Source: Oenococcus kitaharae DSM 17330
GTDB taxonomy: Bacteria > Bacillota > Bacilli > Lactobacillales > Lactobacillaceae
Reading direction: 5' to 3'
Length of the DNA stretch: 64,000 bases
Assembly (NCBI RefSeq): GCF_000241055.1
Contig: NZ_CM001398.1
Location: forward strand, 593,190 to 657,189
Part shown: one piece after another, positions 26,706 through 36,664 of the stretch
How the letters are laid out: the number at the start of each line of letters is the position of its first letter
Position numbering within the stretch: position 1 is the first letter of the stretch
Made by a program: the position numbers and the translations under genes
Notes under the pieces: model-generated
Seen by the model: the letters and a program-made list of their open reading frames with translations, nothing else
Told to the model about the DNA's origin: nothing
The model's database searches: none

Positions 26706-27887
26706 ATGGAAATTTTGGATAAATTAATTTGGCCCAAAGGTTTTTCAAGCGATGGGCTGCATGCGAATTTACGGCATAATCCTGATAAACCAGATTTAGG
26801 CTGGATCGTCTCGGATGTTGCCGCCGATGCTGCTGGCGTTTTCACATTAAATCAGTTCCCAGCAGCACCAGTCGTCCTGACGCAAGCGACAGTTAAAAAA
26901 TCCCAGAAGCTGCAGGCTGTGATCGTCAATTCAGCTAATGCCAATTCATTTACAGGACAGCAAGGATATGAAAACGCCCTAAGCGAGCAGGAAATTGTCG
27001 CCAAGAAACTAGGAATTAAACCGGATCTGGTCGCTGTCTCTTCGACAGGCATTATTGGTGAACAACTGCCGATGGCAAAAATGATGACCGGGATTGCCCA
27101 ACTTCAAAAAAGTCAGGGTACCCAGATTGCCCAAGCCATTATGACGACTGATACAAAGGAAAAAGTGGCGGCATTACAGTTTGGCAAGGCCACGATGACT
27201 GGTATGGCGAAAGGCTCCGGCATGATTCATCCCAATATGGGAACGATGCTTTCCTTTATCTGTACGGATGCCAGTATTGACGGCCAGCTGCTGCAAAAAC
27301 TGTTGCGAGAACTGACAGAAATCACTTTTAATCAGATCACGATTGATGGCGATACTTCGACAAATGACATGCTGCTCGTGCTGGCGAATGGTCAAAGCCA
27401 GGAAGCTGAAATTTTGGCCGGCAGCCCTGAATACGATGAATTTAAAGAAGCCTTGTATCTGTTGATGAAGGATCTGGCAATCAAAATTGCCGAGGATGGC
27501 GAAGGCGCTTCAAAACTCGTGACGGCTAATGTCAGCGGCAGTGGTGATAATTTGCAGGCCCGTATGATTGCTAAAAAAATTGTCGGTTCGAATTTGGTTA
27601 AAGCGGCGGCGTTTGGTGAAGATCCTAATTGGGGACGTGTGATTGATGCAATTGGCAATGCGGGTGTGGATTTGCAAGCTGGCCAGATTGCCTTGGCCAT
27701 TAATCAAGTGCCAGTCATTGATCAAGGCGAGATTGTTGCAGAGAATCTACCGGCCTTAGAAGCAGCCGTGAAAAGCAAGAAAATTGTTTTCGATGTATCG
27801 GCAGGCCGAGGGCTAGGAAAAGGCCAGGCTTGGGGATCAGATCTGACTTACGATTACGTGAAAATTAACGCCATGTACAGGACATAA
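26706..27887 (+). CDS. argJ: Glutamate N-acetyltransferase (ornithine acetyltransferase)
   Basis: Recycles the acetyl group from N-acetylornithine to glutamate, and may also use acetyl-CoA. No argA is present in the window. The 393-residue precursor should self-cleave before a Thr that becomes the nucleophile. Here the site reads PNMGTMLSF, with Thr at about residue 180 preceded by Gly instead of the usual Ala. Other family blocks are NSANANSFTGQQGY, SSTGIIGEQLP and AEDGEGASKL. ATG 26706 follows a GGAGAG-type site. Directly downstream of argC (16-base gap). Confidence 0.94.
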   Translation: MEILDKLIWPKGFSSDGLHANLRHNPDKPDLGWIVSDVAADAAGVFTLNQFPAAPVVLTQATVKKSQKLQAVIVNSANANSFTGQQGYENALSEQEIVAKKLGIKPDLVAVSSTGIIGEQLPMAKMMTGIAQLQKSQGTQIAQAIMTTDTKEKVAALQFGKATMTGMAKGSGMIHPNMGTMLSFICTDASIDGQLLQKLLRELTEITFNQITIDGDTSTNDMLLVLANGQSQEAEILAGSPEYDEFKEALYLLMKDLAIKIAEDGEGASKLVTANVSGSGDNLQARMIAKKIVGSNLVKAAAFGEDPNWGRVIDAIGNAGVDLQAGQIALAINQVPVIDQGEIVAENLPALEAAVKSKKIVFDVSAGRGLGKGQAWGSDLTYDYVKINAMYRT

Positions 27888-27896
27888 GGAGAAAAA

Positions 27897-29057
27897 ATGA
27901 CACATTTATTTCATACATACAGTAGATTTCCAATTGAATTGGTCGATGGCCACGATTTTCATCTGACTGATAAACAAGGCAAAGAATATGTAGATTTGGC
28001 CAGTGGTATTGGCGTGATGAGTTTTGGCTATCATAATCCGGCGATTGTGGATGCCGTTGACAAGCAGCTGCATAAAATTTGGCATGTTTCAAATCTCTAT
28101 GAAAGCAGCCTTCAAGAAGAAGTGGCTGGTAAACTGACACAGCTTGCCGGCTCTGATTATTTAGCCTTTTTTGCTAATTCCGGGACTGAGGCCAATGAGG
28201 CCGCTTTAAAACTGGCGCATAAATTTACGGGTCGGAAAAAGGTTATGACCTTTACGGATTCTTTTCATGGCCGGACTTATGGTTCGTTGGCGGTAACCGA
28301 CTACCCTGGTATTAAAAGCGGCTTTTTCGTTGATCAGACTAGTGTTGTGGTGGCACCTTATAACGATCCCTTCGCGCTGCACCTGCTGGATGATTCTTTT
28401 GCGGCTGTGATTGTCGAGATGATTCAAGGCGAAGGCGGCGTCAACATGATTGATCCAGATTGGCTGAAAAAGCTGGCCGATCAAGCTAAAGCTTGTGCTG
28501 CTTTACTGATTGTCGATGAAGTCCAGACCGGTATTGGCCGTACCGCAGCTGCTTTTGCGTTTCAGCATTATGGTCTGGAGCCTGACATTATTACCAGTGC
28601 TAAAGCTTTGGGAGCCGGTATTCCGATCGGCGCCATGATGGGCAAAAAAGTCTTGGGTTCTGCTTTCACACCTGGTTCACATGGCACAACTTTTGGCGGT
28701 AACTTACTAGCAATGGCCAGTGCCAATGCTGTTTTGTCTCAATTAACTGATAGCTTTTTAAAAGATGTTTCGCAAAAAGGCAGCTTTGTTTTCTCACTAT
28801 TAAAAGAGAAGCTGCAGGATCTTCCGCAAGTCCAGGATATTCGCGGACAGGGCCTCATGATCGGTATTCAACTAGCTGGCACTTTGCCTGTGGCGTCCGT
28901 GATCAGTGATTTGCAGGCGGCGGGTTATTTGACACTCTCTTCCAAACACAATACACTGCGTTTGCTGCCGCCTTTGATTATTGACGAAGCGCATTTGGCC
29001 GCAGCTGTGGATGCGATTGCATCTGTGATTAAAAAACAAAGTGAGGTGACAGCATGA
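27897..29057 (+). CDS. argD: Acetylornithine aminotransferase
   Basis: PLP-dependent class III aminotransferase forming N-acetylornithine. The 386-residue sequence has [33 protein letters not shown], the Asp of [14 protein letters not shown] and the PLP lysine in [24 protein letters not shown] precedes ATG 27897. It overlaps argF by four bases. Confidence 0.94.
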   Translation: MTHLFHTYSRFPIELVDGHDFHLTDKQGKEYVDLASGIGVMSFGYHNPAIVDAVDKQLHKIWHVSNLYESSLQEEVAGKLTQLAGSDYLAFFANSGTEANEAALKLAHKFTGRKKVMTFTDSFHGRTYGSLAVTDYPGIKSGFFVDQTSVVVAPYNDPFALHLLDDSFAAVIVEMIQGEGGVNMIDPDWLKKLADQAKACAALLIVDEVQTGIGRTAAAFAFQHYGLEPDIITSAKALGAGIPIGAMMGKKVLGSAFTPGSHGTTFGGNLLAMASANAVLSQLTDSFLKDVSQKGSFVFSLLKEKLQDLPQVQDIRGQGLMIGIQLAGTLPVASVISDLQAAGYLTLSSKHNTLRLLPPLIIDEAHLAAAVDAIASVIKKQSEVTA

Positions 29058-30067
29058 CAATGAATATTTTTAAGGGACGTTCTTTTCTCAAAGAAGCCGA
29101 TTTTACACCCGATGAATTTTATACACTGATTAAATTGGCCGAGTATTTCAAGGAGTTAAAGGAAAAACATATTCAGCATCATTATCTGGCTGGTAAAAAT
29201 ATCGCTTTGCTGTTTGAAAAAACCAGTACTCGGACGCGTTCTTCTTTTACGGTCGGCGCGCAGGATTTAGGTGCGAATGCCGAATTCCTCGGGGCACACG
29301 ATATTCAGTTTGGCAAAAAAGAATCTTTGTCCGATACGGCTAAGGTGCTGGGAAGCATGTTCGATGCGATTGAATACCGTGGCTTTGAACAAAAAAATGT
29401 CGAGGATCTAGCCCTTTATTCTAAAGTACCTGTCTGGAATGGCCTGACAAACGACTGGCATCCAACTCAGATGCTGGCTGATTTTATGACAATTGATGAA
29501 TTATTCGGACATATTAAAGGGATTAAATTAGCTTATTTAGGAGATGCACGCAATAATGTCGCTCGTTCACTCCTGTTAGCAGGATCGATGCTGGGTGCTG
29601 AAATTCATCTGGTCGGCCCGAAGAGCCTGCAGCCGGATGCAGAGGTGATTAATCTAGCCAGTCAATATTCGGACAACTTTCTTATCAGTGATGATCTGGA
29701 TAAAGCAGTCGACGGTGTCGATGTGCTGTACACGGATGTCTGGGCCTCGATGGGCGAAGAGGATTTGTGGGAATCTCGGATTAAGCTGCTGCAGCCTTAC
29801 CAGCTAAATGCGAAGACAGTTGCTAAAACGCATAATCCCAACACAGTCGTACTGCACGATCTGCCAGCTTTTCACGACCTGAATACAACAATGGGGCAGG
29901 AAATTTTTAAAAAATTCGGCCTCAAAGAGATGGAAATTACTGATGAGGTTTTCAACGCACCATATGCCCATCAGTTCCAGCAGGCAGCCAATCGGATGCA
30001 CACGATTAAAGCTGTCATGGCCGCGACCTTAGGCGACTTATTTATTCCAAGGGCTTTAGAGTTATGA
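29054..30067 (+). CDS. argF: Ornithine carbamoyltransferase with altered HCLP motif
   Basis: Joins carbamoyl phosphate and ornithine to citrulline. The 337-residue protein has STRTRSSF (carbamoyl phosphate site, canonical STRTRTSF), [11 protein letters not shown], and the SMG loop in [10 protein letters not shown]. The ornithine-binding motif, usually HCLPAFHD, reads HDLPAFHD, with Asp at about residue 269 where the conserved Cys sits. The flanking sequence is fully preserved. Operon position between argD and carA argues for an anabolic enzyme. Activity should be checked because of the substitution. Confidence 0.9.
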   Translation: MTMNIFKGRSFLKEADFTPDEFYTLIKLAEYFKELKEKHIQHHYLAGKNIALLFEKTSTRTRSSFTVGAQDLGANAEFLGAHDIQFGKKESLSDTAKVLGSMFDAIEYRGFEQKNVEDLALYSKVPVWNGLTNDWHPTQMLADFMTIDELFGHIKGIKLAYLGDARNNVARSLLLAGSMLGAEIHLVGPKSLQPDAEVINLASQYSDNFLISDDLDKAVDGVDVLYTDVWASMGEEDLWESRIKLLQPYQLNAKTVAKTHNPNTVVLHDLPAFHDLNTTMGQEIFKKFGLKEMEITDEVFNAPYAHQFQQAANRMHTIKAVMAATLGDLFIPRALEL

Positions 30068-31137
30068 AACGGTATCTTGTTTTAGCAAACGGCTCTATTT
30101 ACAGCGGTGAGGCTTTTGGTGCCGATGTCTCCGCCAGTGGTGAACTAGTCTTCAACACTGGCATGACCGGTTATCAAGAGACGTTGACCGATCCATCTTA
30201 CCAAGGGCAGCTGATTGTTTTCAGTTATCCTTTGATCGGCAATTACGGTATTAACGTTGCTGACAATCAAAGCAGCAAAGCGCAGGCTGCCGCTGTCATC
30301 GTGCATGAAGCGGCAGTCACGCCCAGTCATTGGCGCAGTCAAATGTCTTTGGATGCTTGGGCAAAATCCGAACAACTGCCTGGCTTATCGGGCATCGACA
30401 CACGAAAACTAGTCAAAGAATTACGGGATCAAGGTGTGATGGCGGCTAGCTTGGTGGATGAAGTAAGCGACAAGACGATTTCTAGCTCGCCGTCAGGGAC
30501 GCATGTTTTACCGTCTTTGCCAGCACTCGCAGTGCATAAACATATAGCCGCACAAGGGGATGGCCCGCTGATTGCTGTGATGGATTTCGGGATTAAAGAA
30601 TCCATTATTCAGGCTTTGGCAGAGCGCGGCTGTTCTGTGATTGTGTTTCCAGGCAGTGCGACCGCTCAAACAGTTCTCGCGATTCATCCGGACGGTATTC
30701 TGCTTTCTAACGGACCTGGCGACCCCAAGAACTGGCTTGATGTCCTGCCTGAAATTCGCCAGTTGCAGCAGGCTAAACCATTATTAGGTATTTGCCTGGG
30801 ACATCAGCTGTTTGCTATGGCTAACGGCGCGAGAACTTTCAAAATGAAATTTGGTCATCGTGGTTTTAACCATGCGGTCAAATGTGACCGTGGCAAGGCA
30901 TTTTTCACGGCACAGAATCATGGCTTTGCCGTTGATGCAGCTTCGATTCCAGGCACAAAACTGCAAGTTACATACCGAGAAATTAATGACGGGACAATTG
31001 AAGGGCTTCAGTCCACTCAGGACGCGGCCTTTTCAGTCCAGTTTCATCCAGACGCTGCACCTGGCCCGCATGATGGCCAGGCAATTTTCGATCAGTTCCT
31101 GCAGCTGATCGGTCAAACCAAACAACAACTCACATAA
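30064..31137 (+). CDS. carA: Carbamoyl-phosphate synthase small subunit
   Basis: Glutaminase subunit that supplies ammonia to CarB. The 357 residues contain the N-terminal CPSase domain ([27 protein letters not shown]) and a class I glutamine amidotransferase domain. In the latter the nucleophile is Cys in [10 protein letters not shown] and the His/Glu region is [13 protein letters not shown]. The start overlaps the argF stop (ATGA). Confidence 0.95.
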   Translation: MKRYLVLANGSIYSGEAFGADVSASGELVFNTGMTGYQETLTDPSYQGQLIVFSYPLIGNYGINVADNQSSKAQAAAVIVHEAAVTPSHWRSQMSLDAWAKSEQLPGLSGIDTRKLVKELRDQGVMAASLVDEVSDKTISSSPSGTHVLPSLPALAVHKHIAAQGDGPLIAVMDFGIKESIIQALAERGCSVIVFPGSATAQTVLAIHPDGILLSNGPGDPKNWLDVLPEIRQLQQAKPLLGICLGHQLFAMANGARTFKMKFGHRGFNHAVKCDRGKAFFTAQNHGFAVDAASIPGTKLQVTYREINDGTIEGLQSTQDAAFSVQFHPDAAPGPHDGQAIFDQFLQLIGQTKQQLT

Positions 31138-31150
31138 AAAAGGAGGACAC

Positions 31151-34100
31151 ATGTCACCAAAGCAAGCGATTAAAAAAATTCTCGTGATCGGTTCCGGTCC
31201 GATTATCATTGGTCAGGCCGCTGAATTTGATTATTCGGGCACACAAGCCAGTCTGGCTTTAAAAGAGTCCGGCTATGAAGTCGTGTTGATCAATTCGAAT
31301 CCGGCCACGATCATGACAGATCCTAAGACGGCCGATCATGTTTACATCGAACCACTTACCTTGCCGGCTGTGAAGGATGTCGTTCGTAAAGAAATGCCGC
31401 AGGCAATTTTAGCGACTTTAGGCGGCCAGACAGCTTTGAATCTGGCTAAAGATCTAGCCGAAGACGGTATTTTAGATGAGCTGGGCATTGAGATGCTTGG
31501 GACAAAATTAGCTGCGATTGAGCAGGCTGAGGATCGAGAGAAGTTCAAAAACTTAATGGCACAGTTGGGCGAACCAACACCGCCTTCACAGATCGCGAGA
31601 AATTTGTCTCAGGCATTGGCTTTTGCTGATAGACAGGGCTATCCCTTAATCATCCGGCCAGCCTATACGCTAGGCGGCAGCGGTGGTGGGATTGCCAATA
31701 ACGAAACTGAATTGCGGCAGATTGCCGCTCATGGTTTGGCCAAATCGCCTGTCACAGAGATTCTCGTTGAAGCCTCGATTAGCGGTTATAAGGAGATCGA
31801 ATTTGAAGTCTTGCGTGATGCTGATGATCAGTGTTTGGTTGTTGCGTCCATGGAAAATTTTGATCCGGTCGGCATCCACACAGGTGATTCGATTGTCTTT
31901 TCTCCAGTGCAGACGCTGTCGGATCACGATTATCAGTCTCTGCGGGATGCAGCCTTTAAAATTATTCGGGCGCTGAAAATTCAGGGTGGTGCCAACGTTC
32001 AGCTGGCTTTGGATCCGCATAGCCAGTCTTATGACATCATTGAAGTCAATCCGCGTGTTTCCCGATCATCAGCTTTGGCCTCTAAAGCGACCGGTTATCC
32101 GATTGCAAAATTAGCTGCCAAACTAGCGGTCGGCTGGACTTTAGACCAGCTCCTTAACCCGGTTACCGGTCAGACCAAAGCGGCTTTTGAACCGGCGCTT
32201 GACTATGTCGTAGCTAAAATCCCGCGCTGGCCTTTTGATAAATTCACAACGGCCGACCGGCAATTAGGTACGCAGATGAAAGCCACCGGTGAAGTGATGG
32301 CAATTGGCCGCAACATCGAGACAGCTTTAATGAAAGCGATACGGTCCTTGGAAATTGGTGCTTTGGCTTTAGATGAGGTCCGTTTTCCAGATGAGACAAG
32401 TAACCAGTTATTAGCACGGCTCTTACCGGCAAGTGACCAGCGTTTATTCCAATTGGCCGAATTACTGCGCCGTGGTGTTGATGAAAAAACACTGCATGAC
32501 AAGACCGGTATCGACAGCTTTTTCATCGAAAAAATTGCCCATTTGGTGCAGCTGGAGCAAACATTAAAGTCTCATCCTTTTGATGCAGATCTGTTAAAAA
32601 AAGCTAAAGAAACGGGTTTCCCTGACGCTGCGATTGCCCGTTATTGGCAGTCTTCAGCTGCAAAAATCCGTCAATTTCGGACTGGCCTAGATCTGCTGCC
32701 TACTTATAAAATGGTCGATACAGCAGCCGGCGAGTTCCAAGCACAGACACCTTATTATTATGCAGTTTACGAGCAGGAAAACGAATCTGCCCCTCTTCGC
32801 AATAGTGTGGTCGTCTTAGGATCCGGCCCGATCTGTATTGGCCAAGGGGTCGAATTTGATTATGCGACCGTTCAAGCTGTGCAGGCCATTCAAGCAGCTG
32901 GCTATAAAGCGATTGTGATCAATTCTAATCCAGAGACCGTTTCGACTGATTTTTCGATGTCTGACAAACTTTATTTCGAGCCTGTGACTTTAGAGGACGT
33001 CTTAAATGTCGTCGACCTAGAAAAACCGCTTGGCGTGATCGTCCAATTCGGTGGTCAGACTGCGATTAATTTAGCCGCACCTTTACAAAATGCTGGCGTG
33101 AAATTGTTGGGCAGCAGTCTGCAAACTATTCAGCAGGCTGAAGATCGAAAGGCCTTTTCCAAACTGGTCACGGATTTAAAACTGGCTGAACCGACTGGCC
33201 AGACTGTTTATAGTGCCCAACAAGCGCAAGCGGCCGCTGAACAAATTGGTTATCCGGTGCTGCTGCGTCCTTCTTATGTCCTGGGCGGCAGTGCCATGAT
33301 TATTGCTCACGACGATCAGGAACTGGCCGATTATTTGTCAACGGCTGTTCTATCCTTGCAGCACCCATTGCTGATTGACGCTTATCTAGTCGGCCGTGAG
33401 GCAGAAGTTGACGTCTTAAGCGACGGCGAAACGGTTGTCGTGCCCGGCATTATGGAACAAGTCGAAGGTGCTGGCGTCCATTCTGGCGATTCGATATCAC
33501 TCTATCCTTGCCAGAATCTCAGTCCGGCTGTTCAAGCACAAATGCTGCAAGCAGCTATCAAATTGGCTCACGGGCTGGGGACGGTTGGCCTCATGAATGT
33601 CCAATTCGTTGTGAAAGATGAACAGGTCTATATCATCGAAGCTAATCCAAGAGCGTCTCGAACCGTGCCTTTTATCTCAAAAGCGACGGCAACTCCTCTG
33701 GCTGATTTGGCGACTCAAGTCATTTTGGGCCGTAAGTTAAAAGATCTCGGTTTTCACACAGGATTGCTGCCAGTCGGGCCCTTAGTCTACGCCAAAGCAC
33801 CTGTCTTTTCTTTTAGTAAACTGTCGGGTGTCGATGCCTTATTGGGACCAGAGATGAAGTCCACGGGTGAAGTTATGGGCGTGGCCGATACTGTGAACGG
33901 CGCATTAGACAAAGCTTTTGTGGCTGCGGGATACCCGTTATTGAGGCAGGGATCGTCAGTCTTATTAGTCGGTCAGACATTAAATCAGGACTTTTTGTCT
34001 CTAGTTGAAGACCTGACGAAATTGGGCTTGGCAGTCTGGGCCGACGCTAAAAGCTGTGAGTTTTTGCAGGCACATCATTTGTTAGTCGAACACTGGGATA

Positions 34101-34333
34101 ACACGAAAAACAGTCTGTCAGCTTGTGGGATTAAACTGCTGTTAAGCTCGAAATCACAATCCGCCGCCATGAAAGATCTGCGTCACCAAGCAGTTGAACA
34201 AGCCGCGATTGTTATGACCTCATTTAAAACGGCGCAAGCCTATGTCTCCGTTTTAAAAACTCAGCAGCCACAGCCTAATGAGATGGTTGTTTACGAACAA
34301 GCAGCTGATAGAGAGGCGGTCGCACATGAGTGA
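31151..34333 (+). CDS. carB: Carbamoyl-phosphate synthase large subunit
   Basis: Makes carbamoyl phosphate from bicarbonate, ammonia and two ATP. The 1060 residues show the duplicated ATP-grasp layout: first half with IGSGPIIIGQAAEFDYSGTQA and ANPRVSRSSALASKATGYPIAK-type sequence, second half with LGSGPICIGQGVEFDYATVQA and EANPRASRTVPFISKA, then an MGS-like allosteric domain from about residue 930. Strong AAGGAGG in front of ATG 31151. Its presence in the arg operon suggests this is the arginine-dedicated copy. Confidence 0.96.
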   Translation: MSPKQAIKKILVIGSGPIIIGQAAEFDYSGTQASLALKESGYEVVLINSNPATIMTDPKTADHVYIEPLTLPAVKDVVRKEMPQAILATLGGQTALNLAKDLAEDGILDELGIEMLGTKLAAIEQAEDREKFKNLMAQLGEPTPPSQIARNLSQALAFADRQGYPLIIRPAYTLGGSGGGIANNETELRQIAAHGLAKSPVTEILVEASISGYKEIEFEVLRDADDQCLVVASMENFDPVGIHTGDSIVFSPVQTLSDHDYQSLRDAAFKIIRALKIQGGANVQLALDPHSQSYDIIEVNPRVSRSSALASKATGYPIAKLAAKLAVGWTLDQLLNPVTGQTKAAFEPALDYVVAKIPRWPFDKFTTADRQLGTQMKATGEVMAIGRNIETALMKAIRSLEIGALALDEVRFPDETSNQLLARLLPASDQRLFQLAELLRRGVDEKTLHDKTGIDSFFIEKIAHLVQLEQTLKSHPFDADLLKKAKETGFPDAAIARYWQSSAAKIRQFRTGLDLLPTYKMVDTAAGEFQAQTPYYYAVYEQENESAPLRNSVVVLGSGPICIGQGVEFDYATVQAVQAIQAAGYKAIVINSNPETVSTDFSMSDKLYFEPVTLEDVLNVVDLEKPLGVIVQFGGQTAINLAAPLQNAGVKLLGSSLQTIQQAEDRKAFSKLVTDLKLAEPTGQTVYSAQQAQAAAEQIGYPVLLRPSYVLGGSAMIIAHDDQELADYLSTAVLSLQHPLLIDAYLVGREAEVDVLSDGETVVVPGIMEQVEGAGVHSGDSISLYPCQNLSPAVQAQMLQAAIKLAHGLGTVGLMNVQFVVKDEQVYIIEANPRASRTVPFISKATATPLADLATQVILGRKLKDLGFHTGLLPVGPLVYAKAPVFSFSKLSGVDALLGPEMKSTGEVMGVADTVNGALDKAFVAAGYPLLRQGSSVLLVGQTLNQDFLSLVEDLTKLGLAVWADAKSCEFLQAHHLLVEHWDNTKNSLSACGIKLLLSSKSQSAAMKDLRHQAVEQAAIVMTSFKTAQAYVSVLKTQQPQPNEMVVYEQAADREAVAHE

Positions 34334-35192
34334 TTTAGTCGATCAAGCTTCGCAAAAACAGGCAGCGTTATTATTAGAAGCGCTGCCTTATATGCAGAAA
34401 TATGCTGGTCGGACAATTGTCGTGAAATACGGCGGGAATGCAATGACGGACGACCAGCTGAAATTGTCGGTCATGCGCGACCTGTCTCTACTGCAGACTG
34501 TCGGCATCAAAATTGTACTTGTCCACGGCGGCGGCCCAGCGATTAATCGCGCTATGGAACAAGCCAACAGGGAAACGCATTTTATTGACGGCTTGAGATA
34601 CACAGACGAAGCGGATTTACAGTTGATTAATGCTGTTCTATCTGGCGAAGTGAATAAAAGCCTGGTGGCCGGCCTGATTAAATCTGGTGCCAAGGCTGTC
34701 GGCTTTTCTGGCGTCGATGGCAGTTTGATTCAAGCCAAACAGCGTTCGGCCAAATTGGGTTATGTCGGGGATGTCATGAAAATCAATCCTGATCTGCTGA
34801 CTTTGACTTTGGATCAGGGCTACATGCCTGTGATTGCTAGTATTGGTGTTGACAGTGACGGTCAGCTATACAATATCAACGCCGATACGGCTGCCGCTGA
34901 AATCGCCGCTGCACTAGGAGCACAATCCTTTGTTTTGATGACAAACGTCCGTGGTATTTTGCAAGACCCGACAGATCCAGATTCGTTGTATCGCGAACTG
35001 GCTGTGCCAGAATTACAGGCATTGATTGCTTCAGAAACGATCCAAGGCGGCATGATTCCCAAACTCAAAGCAATCATCCAAGCCATGCGCGCCGGTTTAC
35101 ATCAAGCTGTAATTTTGGATGGCCGTGTACCACATGCACTCTTGCTGGAACTTTTTTCTGATCGCGGTTATGGCAGCTTAATTAGTGATTAA
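34326..35192 (+). CDS. argB: Acetylglutamate kinase
   Basis: Second step of arginine synthesis, phosphorylating N-acetylglutamate. The 288-residue amino acid kinase has VVKYGGNAMTDDQLK, LVHGGGPAINRAM, the GFSGVDG region and GGMIPKLKAIIQAM near the C-terminus. It overlaps the end of carB by eight bases. Placement after carB, apart from argCJD, is uncommon compared with argCJBDF orders in other lactobacilli. No argG or argH is in the window. Confidence 0.94.
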   Translation: MSDLVDQASQKQAALLLEALPYMQKYAGRTIVVKYGGNAMTDDQLKLSVMRDLSLLQTVGIKIVLVHGGGPAINRAMEQANRETHFIDGLRYTDEADLQLINAVLSGEVNKSLVAGLIKSGAKAVGFSGVDGSLIQAKQRSAKLGYVGDVMKINPDLLTLTLDQGYMPVIASIGVDSDGQLYNINADTAAAEIAAALGAQSFVLMTNVRGILQDPTDPDSLYRELAVPELQALIASETIQGGMIPKLKAIIQAMRAGLHQAVILDGRVPHALLLELFSDRGYGSLISD

Positions 35193-35213
35193 TGGTCAGC
35201 TTGTCTAGACCGT

Positions 35214-35231
35214 TGTCATCTTAGCTGACAA
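35214..35231. promoter_or_regulatory. GlnR box upstream of amtB
   Basis: TGTCA-N7-TGACA matches the GlnR/TnrA consensus TGTNAN7TNACA. It lies 43 bases before amtB, the expected place for nitrogen control of an ammonium channel gene. It overlaps a second inverted repeat, GTCAGCT (35195-35201) with AGCTGAC (35223-35229). Confidence 0.7.
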
Positions 35232-35273
35232 TCTGAGCAGAAGCAGACACCAAGACCTTTATATTATTAACTT

Positions 35274-36521
35274 ATGGATAAAGCAAATACTGTATTTCTA
35301 ATTATCTCGAGTGTTTTGGTATTGTTTATGACACCGGGTCTGGCCTTCTTCTACGCGGGCCTCGGATCAAAAAAGAATGTCGTCAATACACTGACGTCCG
35401 TCTTTATTATGTGCGGTTTAGCCGTCTTATTATGGGTCGTCTTTGGTTACTCAATGTCCTTTATCGGCGATTTCTCCGGTATTGTCGGCGGCTTGCAGGG
35501 CTTTCTCTTACATGGCGTAAAACTGACAGCTCTGACTGCGACAAAAATTCCGACCAGTATCTATCTGATTTTTCAGATGATGTTTGCAGTGATTACACCC
35601 GCCCTGTTCGTTGGTGCGGTGGTCGGCCGCCTGCGTTTTAAGTTCTTGTTAGCTTTTACGACATTATGGTCAATTTTCATTTATTACCCCTTGGTCCATA
35701 TGGTTTGGGCAAACGGCTTTCTGGCCAAACTCGGCGTGATTGATTTTGCTGGTGGGACGGTTGTTCATATCAATGCGGGCATTACAGCGCTAGTTTTGGC
35801 CTATGCTTTGGGCCAGCGCGACAGTTTCCGCAAGAATTTACAGGAAAAACACTATAACCTGTCCTGGGCTTTGCTGGGTACGACCGTCTTATGGATCGGC
35901 TGGTACGGTTTTAATGCCGGCTCTGCTTTAGGGGTTGATCAAATTGCAGTGCAGGCTTTTCTGACAACAACGGTTGCGACGGCTAGTTCAATGATGGCTT
36001 GGACGCTAATAGAAATGTCTTTGAAGGGCAAAGTATCGCTATCTGGTATCTGCAATGGGACTTTATGCGGTCTGGTCGGTATCACGCCGGCGACAGGTTA
36101 TGTCACAGTGGCTGGTTCATTTTGGATCGGACTCGTCGCTGCGGCGGCCAGTTACTTCTTTGTCAACAAAATCAAGCAGCGTATTGGTTTGGATGACGCT
36201 TTAGACGCTTTTGGCTGTCATGGGGTCTGCGGGATCATTGGCAGTATTATGACTGGTTTATTTGCTAGCAAAGCTGTTAATCCATCGATTGCGTCGAACG
36301 GCTTGTTCTACGGCGGCGGCTTTAAACTCTTTGGCCTGCAGTTGTTTGGCACCTTCTTTACGATTGTCTTTGTGAGTGTCTTGAGCTTTGTCATCATCAG
36401 AGTTCTGAAACTCTTCATGAAGATGCGCGTTGATAGTGCTGAAGAAAAAGCCGGGCTTGATCAAGGCGAACATGGTGAAGTAGCTGACGAAAGTATTTCG
36501 GCCGTGACGATCACCGAATAA
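35274..36521 (+). CDS. amtB: Ammonium transporter (Amt family)
   Basis: A 415-residue channel with 11 membrane helices that conducts ammonia/ammonium. It has PGLAFFYAGLGSKKNVVN in the first helices and the twin pore histidines in DFAGGTVVHINAGITAL and DAFGCHGVCGIIGSI. There is no ribosome site, and a TATTAT-like -10 lies at 35262-35267, six bases from ATG, so transcription may start at the initiation codon. No glnK follows; the next gene is a transporter after a terminator. Nitrogen control is implied by the GlnR box. Confidence 0.94.
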   Translation: MDKANTVFLIISSVLVLFMTPGLAFFYAGLGSKKNVVNTLTSVFIMCGLAVLLWVVFGYSMSFIGDFSGIVGGLQGFLLHGVKLTALTATKIPTSIYLIFQMMFAVITPALFVGAVVGRLRFKFLLAFTTLWSIFIYYPLVHMVWANGFLAKLGVIDFAGGTVVHINAGITALVLAYALGQRDSFRKNLQEKHYNLSWALLGTTVLWIGWYGFNAGSALGVDQIAVQAFLTTTVATASSMMAWTLIEMSLKGKVSLSGICNGTLCGLVGITPATGYVTVAGSFWIGLVAAAASYFFVNKIKQRIGLDDALDAFGCHGVCGIIGSIMTGLFASKAVNPSIASNGLFYGGGFKLFGLQLFGTFFTIVFVSVLSFVIIRVLKLFMKMRVDSAEEKAGLDQGEHGEVADESISAVTITE

Positions 36522-36545
36522 AAAACTGCCCTCAGGCAGTTTTTT
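36521..36545. terminator. Terminator after amtB
   Basis: AAAAACTGCC, loop CTCA, GGCAGTTTTTT: a clean stem with T tract beginning at the amtB stop codon; also symmetric enough to work on the other strand. Confidence 0.9.
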
Positions 36546-36551
36546 AATTAA

Positions 36552-36582
36552 TTGTTTTTTTACAAAAATTTTGTCATATAAT
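36552..36582 (+). promoter_or_regulatory. Promoter with palindrome before ABC exporter gene
   Basis: TATAAT at 36577-36582 with TTGTTT at 36552-36557 as a poor -35 (19-base spacer). The palindrome ACAAAA-A-TTTTGT (36562-36574) fills the spacer and could be a repressor site. Confidence 0.4.
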
Positions 36583-36664
36583 GGCAGCAAGCAATTTAAA
36601 ATATTTTAATTAATTTACCATATATGATAATGATGATGATGACGAGTTGCTTGTGGGAGGCCTC

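Noticed and set aside
36601-36660. Short GAT/ATG repeats (ATGATAATGATGATGATGACG) before the ABC exporter
   Set aside because: Too short and irregular to call a phase-variable tract; the G5 run inside the gene is the better candidate.
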